A stretch of DNA of 64,000 nt from assembly GCA_026390165.1 (NCBI GenBank), contig JAPLGM010000015.1, positions 1 to 64,000 of the forward strand, written 5' to 3'. This stretch comes from Campylobacterales bacterium (GTDB taxonomy: Bacteria > Campylobacterota > Campylobacteria > Campylobacterales > Sulfurimonadaceae). The notes beneath the pieces were generated by a model, which saw nothing but the letters and a program-made list of their open reading frames with translations, was not told where the DNA came from and made no database searches. Shown piece after piece: positions 9,841 to 18,228 of this stretch (positions are counted from its first letter, which is position 1; every line of letters starts with the position of its first letter). The translations under genes were made by a program, and so were the position numbers.

Positions 9841-11379
9841 ATGAACCATTATTTATGTGCCATTGATGCAGGGACGGGGAGTATTCGGGCAATTATTTTT
9901 GATACTAAGGGCAATCAATGCTCTATGGCACAATACGAATGGAACCATCTGACTCAAGAGGGGGTTGAGGGCTCTATGGAATTTGATTTTCTTCATGGAT
10001 GGGAGCTTACCAAGCGGTGTATTAAAGAGGCAATTGCTAAAGCAGGAATACATGCAAAAGAGATACTAGCGATATCGGCTTCGAGTATGCGTGAGGGGAT
10101 TATTGTTTATGATAAGGATAAAAAGGAACTTTGGGGTGTGGCGAATGTTGATAGCCGTGCAGGGGCAGAAGTCGCGTATCTTAAACGTCAATCTTCTACA
10201 ATGGAGTTGGAGTTTTACAAAAGCAGTGGTCAGACTTTTGCCCTCTCCGCGGCTCCACGCCTTTTATGGTTGAAAAATAATTGTCCCGATTTGTATGAAA
10301 AGGCGACCTATTTTACGATGATAAGTGATTGGATACTCTTCAAACTCAGCGGTGAATTGGCATCGGAACCCTCTAATGCAGGGACAGCAGGGGCATTTAA
10401 TCTAAAAACCCGCGATTGGGAAAAAAGTCAGTTTGAGAGATGCGGTTTAAAAGATCTGTTTGTCCCTGTATTGGAGAGCGGTGACGTATTGGGGAAAATA
10501 TCCGCGCAAGCGTGTGATGAGATAGGATTAAGTCGCGAAACACTTGTCGTAATGGGGGGCGGTGATGTTCAAATCGCAACGGCAGGTCTCGGAGCCTCCA
10601 AGCTCGGCGATGCGGTGATTCTAGGGGGGAGTTTTTGGCAACAGGTGGTCAATATCCCCTCCGATAGAGCCTTATCGGATGAAATGTTGCTTCGGGTCAA
10701 TCCGCATGTTGTCCGTGGTATGTCTCAAGCGGAGGGGATCACTTTTTTTACGGGATTGGTGATGCGATGGTTTCGAGAGTCTTTGGGCGGTGGGCGAAGC
10801 TACGAAGAGCTTGAAAAAATGGCAGCTTCGGTTCCCGTAGGCTCTTATGGGATACTCCCTATTTTCAGTGACAGTATGAACTATGGAGAGTGGATACACG
10901 CCTCCCCTTCGTTTGTCGGGCTTGGGTTGGACAGTAGCAAATACAATATTGGTTCCATGTTTCGTTCGTTGGAAGAGAATGCGTGTATCGTGAGTGGTAT
11001 CAATCTTGATAATATCAAGGCATTTAGCGGTGTCTCCCCCACCTCTCTCATTTTTGCCAGCGGTGCCTCTAACGGTACATTATGGTCACAGATCTTAGCG
11101 GATGTGACGGGATTGGAAGTTAATGTTCCTGTGGTGAAGGAGGCGACGGCGTTGGGTGTAGCGATGGCGTGCGGTATTGGTGCAGGGGTGTATAACAGTT
11201 TTGAAGAGGCAGGAAAAAATATTGTAAAAATAGAGAAAAGTTATGAACCGAATCATACATATTTCCAGACTTATCAAGAGGTTAAAGAGAGATGGCGTAA
11301 AGTTTACAGCAAACAGATGGAGTTGGTACGAGAGGGGAGCGTGGAGCCGATGTGGAAGGCTCCGGGGGTATTTGAATAA
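9841..11379 (+). CDS. lsrK: FGGY-family carbohydrate kinase, AI-2 kinase (LsrK)-like
   Basis: FGGY kinase of 512 residues resembling autoinducer-2 kinase LsrK more than xylulokinase or glycerol kinase. The N-terminus IDAGTGSIRAIIFD, then SMEFDF, SASSMREGIIVYD and ANVDSRAGAEV match LsrK segment by segment from memory. The ATPase C-terminal half shows VVMGGGDVQIATAGLG, LGGSFWQQV and ASGASNGTLWSQILADVTG. LsrK phosphorylates the open-chain AI-2 precursor DPD. luxS lies 8 kb away and an LsrG-like protein 6.5 kb away, which supports an AI-2-related role; there are no LsrACD transport genes here. ACAGGGGA precedes the ATG. Another pentulose-like substrate is possible. Confidence 0.75.
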   Translation: MNHYLCAIDAGTGSIRAIIFDTKGNQCSMAQYEWNHLTQEGVEGSMEFDFLHGWELTKRCIKEAIAKAGIHAKEILAISASSMREGIIVYDKDKKELWGVANVDSRAGAEVAYLKRQSSTMELEFYKSSGQTFALSAAPRLLWLKNNCPDLYEKATYFTMISDWILFKLSGELASEPSNAGTAGAFNLKTRDWEKSQFERCGLKDLFVPVLESGDVLGKISAQACDEIGLSRETLVVMGGGDVQIATAGLGASKLGDAVILGGSFWQQVVNIPSDRALSDEMLLRVNPHVVRGMSQAEGITFFTGLVMRWFRESLGGGRSYEELEKMAASVPVGSYGILPIFSDSMNYGEWIHASPSFVGLGLDSSKYNIGSMFRSLEENACIVSGINLDNIKAFSGVSPTSLIFASGASNGTLWSQILADVTGLEVNVPVVKEATALGVAMACGIGAGVYNSFEEAGKNIVKIEKSYEPNHTYFQTYQEVKERWRKVYSKQMELVREGSVEPMWKAPGVFE

Positions 11380-11385
11380 CATTTT

Positions 11386-11413
11386 AAGCCCACCTAATGA
11401 GGGCTTTGCTCTT
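11386..11413 (+). terminator. Probable terminator after the lsrK-like gene
   Basis: AAGCCC and GGGCTT arms around a nine-base loop, followed by TGCTCTT, seven bases after the stop codon. The stem is short but the position fits a Rho-independent terminator. Confidence 0.55.
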
Positions 11414-11479
11414 GACAAACAGTTTTATGGACGTGAAGCTGAATTAGCAAAGCTTCAGAAATAAACTTAGGGGTTAAAT

Positions 11480-12358
11480 TCATTCCACTATTTCGGTTGC
11501 AATAGATGAGATATCAGGGCTAAATTTCACTCCAATCAAGGCAGCTTCTTTTTTGTTAAAGATAATATTGGTTCCGGCTGGATATTGTATCTTTTCTATT
11601 TTCTCTTCATTGATATGACTCTCTATCATAGCGGCTATTTGTCTTCCGACTGTTGGATTGTCCATCGAAATCACTAACGTTGCGCCATATTTTATAAAGA
11701 GTTCGTGATAGGCGATCACCGGTTTTTTATACTTTTCTGAAACGATGAAGAGGTTCTTAATTGCTGTTGCATTATTGACAAATAGAGGATCGGGTATGAT
11801 CATCATAGCGTCACTCTCTTTTACGGTATCATCGAAGCTCTTATTTTTCAGAGACTCTTCTTCGATTTTTATAGGGAGTATCTTTATCCCTAGTTGTTTT
11901 GCATCGTGACTAAAATCATCCACGATATTCTGGGTATATTTGCTGTGTATTACCCCTATCGTTTTAATCGTACTCAATACTGTTTTAATAAGGGTGAGTT
12001 GCATACCGCTGTGCAGTTCATTGGAAACACCGTAACGTTTACCGTGGAGAGGAAATTTTTTCCAATCAACAATAGAGCTGAAATAGATCTTTTTTTCCGG
12101 TATATATTCATTGGCATACTGATAGGCTTTGGCACCGACCGCATACACGATATCCGGATATTCATCATAAAGAGACTGTTTTATTTCACTGCTGCTCATG
12201 GCTGATATATCTAACGTTTTAAAAGGTCGGTTAAAATTTTTACTAAACGCATCCACCGCTTCTGTGTACTTTTTAACGTCAGAATTAGAGTTCATGACCA
12301 AGATCGTTTCTCCTTGCAATAAAAGGCTAAAAAGAGATAGGAAAAATAGTAATTTCAT
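11480..12358 (-). CDS. Periplasmic ABC-type substrate-binding protein (ABC_sub_bind-like)
   Basis: 292 residues with an N-terminal signal peptide (MKLLFFLSLFSLLLQGE) and no lipobox. The body follows the ABC_sub_bind fold family (PF04392-like): a Rossmann-type first lobe with DEYPDIVYAVGAKAYQYA, a second lobe with TIGVIHSKYTQNIVDDF, and a late YGATLVISMDNPTVGRQIA segment typical of that family. It is the last gene of a five-gene reverse-strand operon and overlaps the preceding gene by four bases (ATGA). No permease or ATPase is nearby, so it may act as a sensor component or serve a transporter elsewhere (inference). The ligand is unknown. Confidence 0.75.
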   Translation of the reverse strand: MKLLFFLSLFSLLLQGETILVMNSNSDVKKYTEAVDAFSKNFNRPFKTLDISAMSSSEIKQSLYDEYPDIVYAVGAKAYQYANEYIPEKKIYFSSIVDWKKFPLHGKRYGVSNELHSGMQLTLIKTVLSTIKTIGVIHSKYTQNIVDDFSHDAKQLGIKILPIKIEEESLKNKSFDDTVKESDAMMIIPDPLFVNNATAIKNLFIVSEKYKKPVIAYHELFIKYGATLVISMDNPTVGRQIAAMIESHINEEKIEKIQYPAGTNIIFNKKEAALIGVKFSPDISSIATEIVE

Positions 12359-13113
12359 TTTACCTCTCCTCTATTTTTTAGATTCTGCATAGTGAAAACG
12401 ACCAATTTATCGACACCTATCATATTTAAAATATTTTTCCCGTTGTCGGATAGCCCCATGTTTTTGAAAATGTCTACCAGTTTATTCTCCTCTTTATCGA
12501 TCTCATTACATGCCAAAATGGTTCTGTACTCGGGATCGGACTCATAATATATTGTTAAATCTTTAGCTAAAATCGGATTGATATTTTGCAACAATATGAA
12601 ACTATCTTTGGATACAAGGGCAAAGCGGCTCATTCCAAAACCGACACTCATCAAAGCATCGATCTCTTTTGGAACTTTAAGAACAGATAGCTCTTTGGAT
12701 TTATTATTGGTTATGTTGCTTAACACGTCATTGGTATACTCTTTATCGTAAGCGGAGGTCACCACCCCTTTTAAGGTGATATTCTTTGCCCCGACAAGTA
12801 TTTTTTTATCAGTGATATACCCTTTTCTTTGGGCTACCAGCAACGCCTCAAGATTATATCTCTTTGCAATTTCACGATAATGCCAACTTGATAGAATCGC
12901 AATGGAATTTGTCTTTTTTAAATATTTTTCAAAAGTCTCTTTATCGTTGAAGGGTTGAAACTCATAATTTCCGAACGCACTTAAATACGCATCGAAGCTT
13001 GTTTTGAGTGATTTGAAATTATTGACATTTATTTCTGGTGTATACAAATATACTTTGACCGCATCGGAGAAAAGGATATTGGTAAATAGTAGAATTAAAA
13101 AGAGTATTTTCAC
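12355..13113 (-). CDS. Periplasmic PhnD-like solute-binding protein
   Basis: 252 residues with a signal peptide ending near ILFSDA. The segments IAILSSWHYREIAKRY, GYITDKKILVGAKNITLKGVV and VGFGMSRFALVSKDSF are laid out like PhnD/phosphate-phosphonate-type periplasmic binding proteins (PF12974-like), with the C-terminal helix LSDNGKNILNMIGVDKLV also typical. The start is a GTG preceded by GGAAAAAA. It lies 26 bases after the DUF917 gene and overlaps the next binding protein, so both are co-translated. Two different binding-protein folds side by side without a transporter is unusual. Confidence 0.65.
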   Translation of the reverse strand: MKILFLILLFTNILFSDAVKVYLYTPEINVNNFKSLKTSFDAYLSAFGNYEFQPFNDKETFEKYLKKTNSIAILSSWHYREIAKRYNLEALLVAQRKGYITDKKILVGAKNITLKGVVTSAYDKEYTNDVLSNITNNKSKELSVLKVPKEIDALMSVGFGMSRFALVSKDSFILLQNINPILAKDLTIYYESDPEYRTILACNEIDKEENKLVDIFKNMGLSDNGKNILNMIGVDKLVVFTMQNLKNRGEVK

Positions 13114-13139
13114 TTTTTTCCTAATTTATGCGTTTAATT

Positions 13140-14342
13140 TCATAACCATGGTTGAGTATAGTGCTCAGGTCCACCTAGCATTTGATTAATTTGACACCAG
13201 TTTGATATCAGAGTATTACACTTTTTTACATGTTCAGGTGCGTCAATCCCGATGACATGAAGTTTAATAACTTTTTTCATAGGACAGTTATAGAGTGCAT
13301 TTAGCCCTGTAACGTCTAATATCTTTAGAGTGGAGTCTTCCATCCCGATCACTTCAGGAAGAAAACATATAGAGTCAGGTCCCATAATATAGGGTTTTTC
13401 TACCCCATTTTTATCCACTATATTTGCAAAAATATTCTCATTCTCAGTTGCTACTTTTAACGTTTCACCCTCAAAAGTATTAATCCCCTTGATGATTAGT
13501 GTACCGACATCTGTTCCGTTGACAACGGTACTTTCAATGCTCTCTAATGTGCCGGAAAAAATCTCTTTAGTCAATCTTTTTTCTTTACTCTCATTGTTCA
13601 TATAGGATATGATTTTTTCAGCTCTGCTTGAGGCTGAATTTTCTTGGTTAATAATTTTGCCTATATTCAAAGCATCGAGCATGGTATTTTGTACCGTGAA
13701 TTTAGGCTTAAAATCTTTTTTGCTCATAGGATAGAGAGAAAAACCTCCGCTGTTTTTAAACGCACTCGACGTAAACATTTGTGAAAAACACTCTTGCACA
13801 TGATCTAAACTCTCAAGATTATAGGAAGAAAAAAGAGGCTTTTCACTGCCACTAGCGATAAAGTTAGGATAGAACGGACAGTTGTACCCTGCCAATAAGG
13901 TGAGCGGTAAGGTAGGGGTAGCTCTTCCTGATGGATCAGCATTAACAACTTTGAAATCCATTCCTTTCTCTTTGGCTAATTTAGCGGCGATAATGGGTAA
14001 AACAGAATTCACAGTACCGACTTCCATCGGAAAGATATACTTAAAATTCGTAAAGTCTTTTTTGTTTTGTTGACACCACTCCTGCATGATTTCGATGACG
14101 TTAAGCAGTGATCTATTAAGCTCTGAAGCATTGAATGTCCCACTTGGTAGCCCCATTCCCGAAGATGGAATGATCCACTCACTCTCATGAATATCATCGA
14201 AATCAACAACCTCTACGGTGTCCCCTTCTTTAAAGTCTGCATCAATACAGCTTTGCCCTAACTCGAGTGGTCCACCACCGCCTGAGGCCAAAAAACATGC
14301 TCCATAGAGTATCTGTTCCAGTTCTGCTTTACCGATTATCAT
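13140..14342 (-). CDS. DUF917-family protein
   Basis: 400 residues matching DUF917 (PF06032, also named for S-methyl-thiohydantoin desulfurase). The N-terminus has the glycine motif CFLASGGGGPLELGQ and the acidic-hydrophobic strand VVDFDDIHESEWIIPSSGMG; PMEVGTVNSVLPIIAAKLA and VVNADPSGRATPTLPLTLL follow. The C-terminal half ends with a second domain (KKVIKLHVIGIDAPEHVKK). Family members often sit beside hydantoinase-type enzymes; none is present here. It is the only enzyme-like gene of the operon, lying between a TonB receptor and two binding proteins. Function here is unknown; processing of the imported ligand is a guess. Confidence 0.75.
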   Translation of the reverse strand: MIIGKAELEQILYGACFLASGGGGPLELGQSCIDADFKEGDTVEVVDFDDIHESEWIIPSSGMGLPSGTFNASELNRSLLNVIEIMQEWCQQNKKDFTNFKYIFPMEVGTVNSVLPIIAAKLAKEKGMDFKVVNADPSGRATPTLPLTLLAGYNCPFYPNFIASGSEKPLFSSYNLESLDHVQECFSQMFTSSAFKNSGGFSLYPMSKKDFKPKFTVQNTMLDALNIGKIINQENSASSRAEKIISYMNNESKEKRLTKEIFSGTLESIESTVVNGTDVGTLIIKGINTFEGETLKVATENENIFANIVDKNGVEKPYIMGPDSICFLPEVIGMEDSTLKILDVTGLNALYNCPMKKVIKLHVIGIDAPEHVKKCNTLISNWCQINQMLGGPEHYTQPWL

Positions 14343-14356
14343 CTACTATCTCCTCT

Positions 14357-16345
14357 TTAAAATTTATAGGACAACTCAGCCATATACGATCTTCCGGCTA
14401 AGGGATAGTCATAAGGGGCATTTGAATCGTAACTTTTTTCGTCGAATATATTATAGAGCGAAAACTTCATTTGTAAATCTTTTAGTATCAAATCTTTTGC
14501 CAATAACGTTGCATTGCTTGTGATACTGCCCTCAACGACATTTCTTGTATCGGTTAAACCTCTTGTTTGTTTTCCCATATACTTCGCATCGGTATAAAGA
14601 TTAAAGGTGTTGTTAATTCTACAGTTAAGGGCTAAATAGCCTTGATTTTGGGATATATTATCCAATCTTCGTGATGTTTCTTCATTTCTCGGATTTTGAT
14701 AGGTGTAGTTTGCCACTATATATGAACCTCTGCGTAAGTTCTGTTTTAGCTCTGCTTCTAACCCTTGCGTGGTTGTTTTTCCCTGATTGAGATATGTACT
14801 ATTTGCAGTGGTGATAATATCATCTATAGTGCTTTTAAAAATACTCAAGGATGCTTTTAAATTATCTATAGAGGTATTTTGTACATTTAACTCAACCGTT
14901 CTTACCTTCTCGGGTTTTAGGTTTGGATTACCTACCAATGCCGGATTGTTTTTGTTATACAGCTCTGCAAACGTTGGCGCTCTAAATGCTTCTCCGTACA
15001 TCAGTTTAATAATGTTATGGTTGTTTACTTCCCATGCCGCGCCGAGTCTCGGGTTTAGAACACCATCAAAGTCACTGTAATGGTCATATCGTACACCGGC
15101 GGTAAGCCTTAGATCCTCTCTAACATCATAAAGAAGCTCACTGTATGCAGCCCAAAACTTTCTATTTGCTTCCGATACGAAGTTTGTGTTGGGAGCTGAT
15201 AAGTCTTGTAAACTACCCAGAGGAATTCCTGTTGCGGGGTTATAATTTGCTTTGTAGATAGGATCTTTGAGTTTTTGAGTTTCATAGGAGAGGCCGGATA
15301 CGACGGTATAGTTCTCTTTTTTGATCGTTAATAACGTTTCAAATCCTGATTTTAAGTTTGTATAACCGGTAATCGCCAACATACCATCGGTAAAAGCCGG
15401 TGCCGGAAAACTTGCAGGAAATATTCTCCAGCGATTGTCGGCTATGAAACTATCATGATATACACGTGAATCCAAGGTATAGTTATCATTGATGTTATAT
15501 TTATGTCCCAACTCTACAAAGTAGGCTTCTCTTTTGGACTTATCTTCATTATTGAGAGCATGTGCCGCACCGTAACGGGGACCGTCTTCGGTGGTGTTGT
15601 AGTTGGCTTTAGCGTAAAAGCCATTGGTGTGTTTTACCGATAAATTTGCATTGAGCCTCTCGGATGTAGGATTTGTATTTCCGCTATTACCTACGGCATC
15701 ATTCGCTACATATGCACTATATCCGTCGGTATTACGGTAGTTTATATTCGCCGTAATGTCAAAGTTTCTATACGTTTTGCCCAAAAGGAGATTCGCCGTT
15801 TTAGTATTATAACTGCCTGCTTTAGCACTGATTTGAACCCCATTGATATCCTGAGCCTTTTTGGTAATGATATTAATAAGTGCAGTAAAAGCATTTTCAC
15901 CATACAGTGCGGATGCAGGTCCTCGGATGATTTCAACTCTTTTGATATTTTCCAAAGGTAAGTTTGCAAACGTACCGGTTGCTCCTCCATTGAGTAAATC
16001 TGAATTTAAAGAGTGCCCGTCAAGAAGGATTAAAACTTTTTCGGAAAACCACGTTTGGATACCGCGCACGGCTATTTTGTCTACATAGATATTGCTTTGT
16101 GAAACACCAAGACCGGGGACGACTCGTAACACATCTAATAGGGTGTTGGCTCCCATTTTGTTTATCATCTCTTCATCAATAACACTAACGGAAGCCGAGG
16201 TTTTTTTGATGTTTTCTTTGACCCGTGATGCCGATATTACATACGTCTCATCTTTAAGCCACAAAGCTTCATCTTGCAGCGTTGCATCAAACGGATTTGC
16301 AAAAATAATAGCAGGAATACTCACGCAAAGAATTTTTTTTATCAC
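14357..16345 (-). CDS. TonB-dependent outer-membrane receptor
   Basis: 662-residue receptor of colicin I/BtuB type. A signal peptide precedes residue 17. A TonB-box-like stretch (ETYVISASR) is near residue 34. The plug domain spans about 45-155 (MGANTLLDVLRVVPGLGV, RVEIIRGPASALYGENAF), and a beta barrel follows with the terminal aromatic signature ending in YKF. The start is GTG preceded by AAGGG. It lies 15 bases after the diguanylate cyclase gene and 14 bases before the DUF917 gene. It should import a scarce ligand using TonB energy; siderophore, cobalamin or an organic molecule cannot be distinguished. Confidence 0.9.
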   Translation of the reverse strand: MIKKILCVSIPAIIFANPFDATLQDEALWLKDETYVISASRVKENIKKTSASVSVIDEEMINKMGANTLLDVLRVVPGLGVSQSNIYVDKIAVRGIQTWFSEKVLILLDGHSLNSDLLNGGATGTFANLPLENIKRVEIIRGPASALYGENAFTALINIITKKAQDINGVQISAKAGSYNTKTANLLLGKTYRNFDITANINYRNTDGYSAYVANDAVGNSGNTNPTSERLNANLSVKHTNGFYAKANYNTTEDGPRYGAAHALNNEDKSKREAYFVELGHKYNINDNYTLDSRVYHDSFIADNRWRIFPASFPAPAFTDGMLAITGYTNLKSGFETLLTIKKENYTVVSGLSYETQKLKDPIYKANYNPATGIPLGSLQDLSAPNTNFVSEANRKFWAAYSELLYDVREDLRLTAGVRYDHYSDFDGVLNPRLGAAWEVNNHNIIKLMYGEAFRAPTFAELYNKNNPALVGNPNLKPEKVRTVELNVQNTSIDNLKASLSIFKSTIDDIITTANSTYLNQGKTTTQGLEAELKQNLRRGSYIVANYTYQNPRNEETSRRLDNISQNQGYLALNCRINNTFNLYTDAKYMGKQTRGLTDTRNVVEGSITSNATLLAKDLILKDLQMKFSLYNIFDEKSYDSNAPYDYPLAGRSYMAELSYKF

Positions 16346-16360
16346 GAAAACCCTTTTCTC

Positions 16361-17707
16361 TTAATTTGGATTATAAACGACGCAGTTGCGTCCGCTACTT
16401 TTGCCCAAGTAAAGAGCACTGTCTGCACGGCTTAACATCGACACATCACTGTCTTTTTGTGAACAACTGCTTATCCCAATACTGATAGTTTGTTGCTGAT
16501 TGCTGCTAAAAGTGTAGCTCTCTACCGCTTTACGGAGTCTCTCTGCCAGTAACAGTGCCCGATCTTTGGTTGTTTCACGACAAATAACGAGAAACTCTTC
16601 GCCTCCCCAACGCCCTATGATATCTGTTTCACGTATTGTTGCAGAGAGTATATTAGCGATTTCCATAAGAACCTTATCTCCGATTAAGTGCCCAAAGGTA
16701 TCGTTTACGTTCTTAAAAAAATCGACATCGCATAAAAGGATGGAAAACGGGGTGTTGTATCGTCTGGCAATCTCTATTTGCTCAGAAAATACCTCTTCAA
16801 GTTTGAGTCGGTTATAAAGCTGGGTCAATTTGTCAGTGACGGAGAGCTTTTCCAGCTCCAGAGTACGCAACGATACCATCTGTTCCAATTGAGTGTTATA
16901 GTCTGCCAATTTTTTATAGGAGCTTTGTAAGTTTTCACTCATCTTATTAAAGGTTCTCTCCAGCGTTCCAAGTTCATCTTTTCTATTTTCCGCCTCATTC
17001 GATGCAGGGGTAAAGTTCCCTTCTGAGAGCTCTTCTGCACGCTTGGTTAAATTGATAATAGGTTTACTGATATGCAGTGCCATACTATAGGCGAAGGGGA
17101 GAAAAAGGATAAAAAAGATTGCCATGGTTAAGAGCGATTGAAATAAAGAGCGATGAATTTTTTCTTCCATCTGCTTGGAATAATTCAATACTTTTTTTTC
17201 AAGTTCTGCTTGTGTAAAGTAAAGTGTCAAGATGCCCCACGGCTCGCTTCCCAAATAAAGACTCTTTTGAATAATGAGGAGGGGATGATTATTGTAGATG
17301 CGCTCACTGACGTGAATGGCACTGTTATTGATGTCTTGAGGAGAAAAATGGCTTTTGGGCAGAGGAGCGTCTTGGGATTGAACGATGATATTACCATTTT
17401 TGTCAATAACATCAATATGCTTTATATTGTTACCTTTGGTGGCATCATTAAGGACTAACTCCGAAAATTTTGAAAAATTATAGGTAGCCAGTTCATTTTC
17501 AAGTTGTAGGACAAGCGAATCGGTATGCGTTTTGGCTCGAAGTACCATATTGTCTTTTAATAAGGTTTTTTGCTCGTAAAAGGTCTCTTGGAGGAGTGTT
17601 TTATAGGAGAGGATATGTTGTACGGTAAGGATAACAGAGATTCCAAAGAGTAAAAGGGAGAGAAGAAGAAGGAGCTTCCAATGGATTTGTTCTTTAAAAA
17701 TGTCCAT
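16361..17707 (-). CDS. Membrane diguanylate cyclase with periplasmic sensor, HAMP and GGDEF
   Basis: 448 residues. A first membrane segment lies near residues 12-32, a periplasmic sensor region of about 150 residues follows (VIDKNGNIIVQSQDA looks like a Cache-type fold), then a second membrane segment near 190-212, a HAMP linker (ISKPIINLTKRAEELSEGNF), a coiled coil and a GGDEF domain with GGEEF. RETD five residues before GGEEF fits the I-site. It is the first gene of the operon with the TonB receptor, DUF917 protein and two binding proteins, so it could report ligand status in the periplasm as c-di-GMP (inference). Confidence 0.9.
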   Translation of the reverse strand: MDIFKEQIHWKLLLLLSLLLFGISVILTVQHILSYKTLLQETFYEQKTLLKDNMVLRAKTHTDSLVLQLENELATYNFSKFSELVLNDATKGNNIKHIDVIDKNGNIIVQSQDAPLPKSHFSPQDINNSAIHVSERIYNNHPLLIIQKSLYLGSEPWGILTLYFTQAELEKKVLNYSKQMEEKIHRSLFQSLLTMAIFFILFLPFAYSMALHISKPIINLTKRAEELSEGNFTPASNEAENRKDELGTLERTFNKMSENLQSSYKKLADYNTQLEQMVSLRTLELEKLSVTDKLTQLYNRLKLEEVFSEQIEIARRYNTPFSILLCDVDFFKNVNDTFGHLIGDKVLMEIANILSATIRETDIIGRWGGEEFLVICRETTKDRALLLAERLRKAVESYTFSSNQQQTISIGISSCSQKDSDVSMLSRADSALYLGKSSGRNCVVYNPN

Positions 17708-17806
17708 TTTTTAACCTCCTTCAACTTTACATAATAATTAATAATTAAATGATTATACCTAAGATTTTAGCTATTTAACTCTTGCTCAATAAAAAACTTT
17801 ATGGAT

Positions 17807-18112
17807 TTAAACCCCATACGCCCCTTCATCCAATAGCTCCAACTCCTCGGTATATTTATCCTCCACGAACGGCTCATAATGCGATTTATAATAGGCATAG
17901 TGTGCGGTATGTTTATGCCCCTCTAATGATGCTTCATCTGCCCATGATTCGACGGCGAAGAATTTTTTCGGATTGCTGTGCGATTGGAAGATGTAGTAAA
18001 AAAGACATCCTGCTTCTTTGAGAGAGGGAGCTACCATATTTTCTAATAGTTTTTTAACGGTTTGTATGTGCTCCTCTTTGGCGATAAAGGTTACTTTTTT
18101 GGTGATTTTCAT
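17807..18112 (-). CDS. Antibiotic-biosynthesis-monooxygenase-fold protein, LsrG/YgiN-like
   Basis: 101-residue single-domain ABM-fold protein. The conserved His/Trp elements read ESWADEASLEGHKHTAHYAYY, with an N-terminal strand KVTFIAKEEHIQTVKKLLENM. LsrG, which isomerises phospho-DPD, and the quinol monooxygenase YgiN share this fold; sequence alone does not choose between them. The neighbourhood (class II aldolase and luxS just upstream, an LsrK-like kinase further along) makes an LsrG-type role worth testing. AAGGA precedes the ATG. Confidence 0.75.
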   Translation of the reverse strand: MKITKKVTFIAKEEHIQTVKKLLENMVAPSLKEAGCLFYYIFQSHSNPKKFFAVESWADEASLEGHKHTAHYAYYKSHYEPFVEDKYTEELELLDEGAYGV

Positions 18113-18180
18113 GTTTTTTCCTTATTATTTATTTTATACGCCATCGGAATGCATCTCGATTGGCTACGCTAACGCTAAGT

Positions 18181-18217
18181 TTCCCTCAGCGGGAAGCTCG
18201 CGCACAGTGAACCGTGC
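18181..18217 (-). other. Two small hairpins between the aldolase and ABM genes
   Basis: TTCCC-TCAGC-GGGAA at 18181-18195 and GCAC-AGTGAACC-GTGC at 18202-18217 lie between the two co-oriented genes. There is no T-tract, so they look more like mRNA stabilising or processing structures than a terminator. Confidence 0.35.
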
Positions 18218-18228
18218 TTATTTAATCA

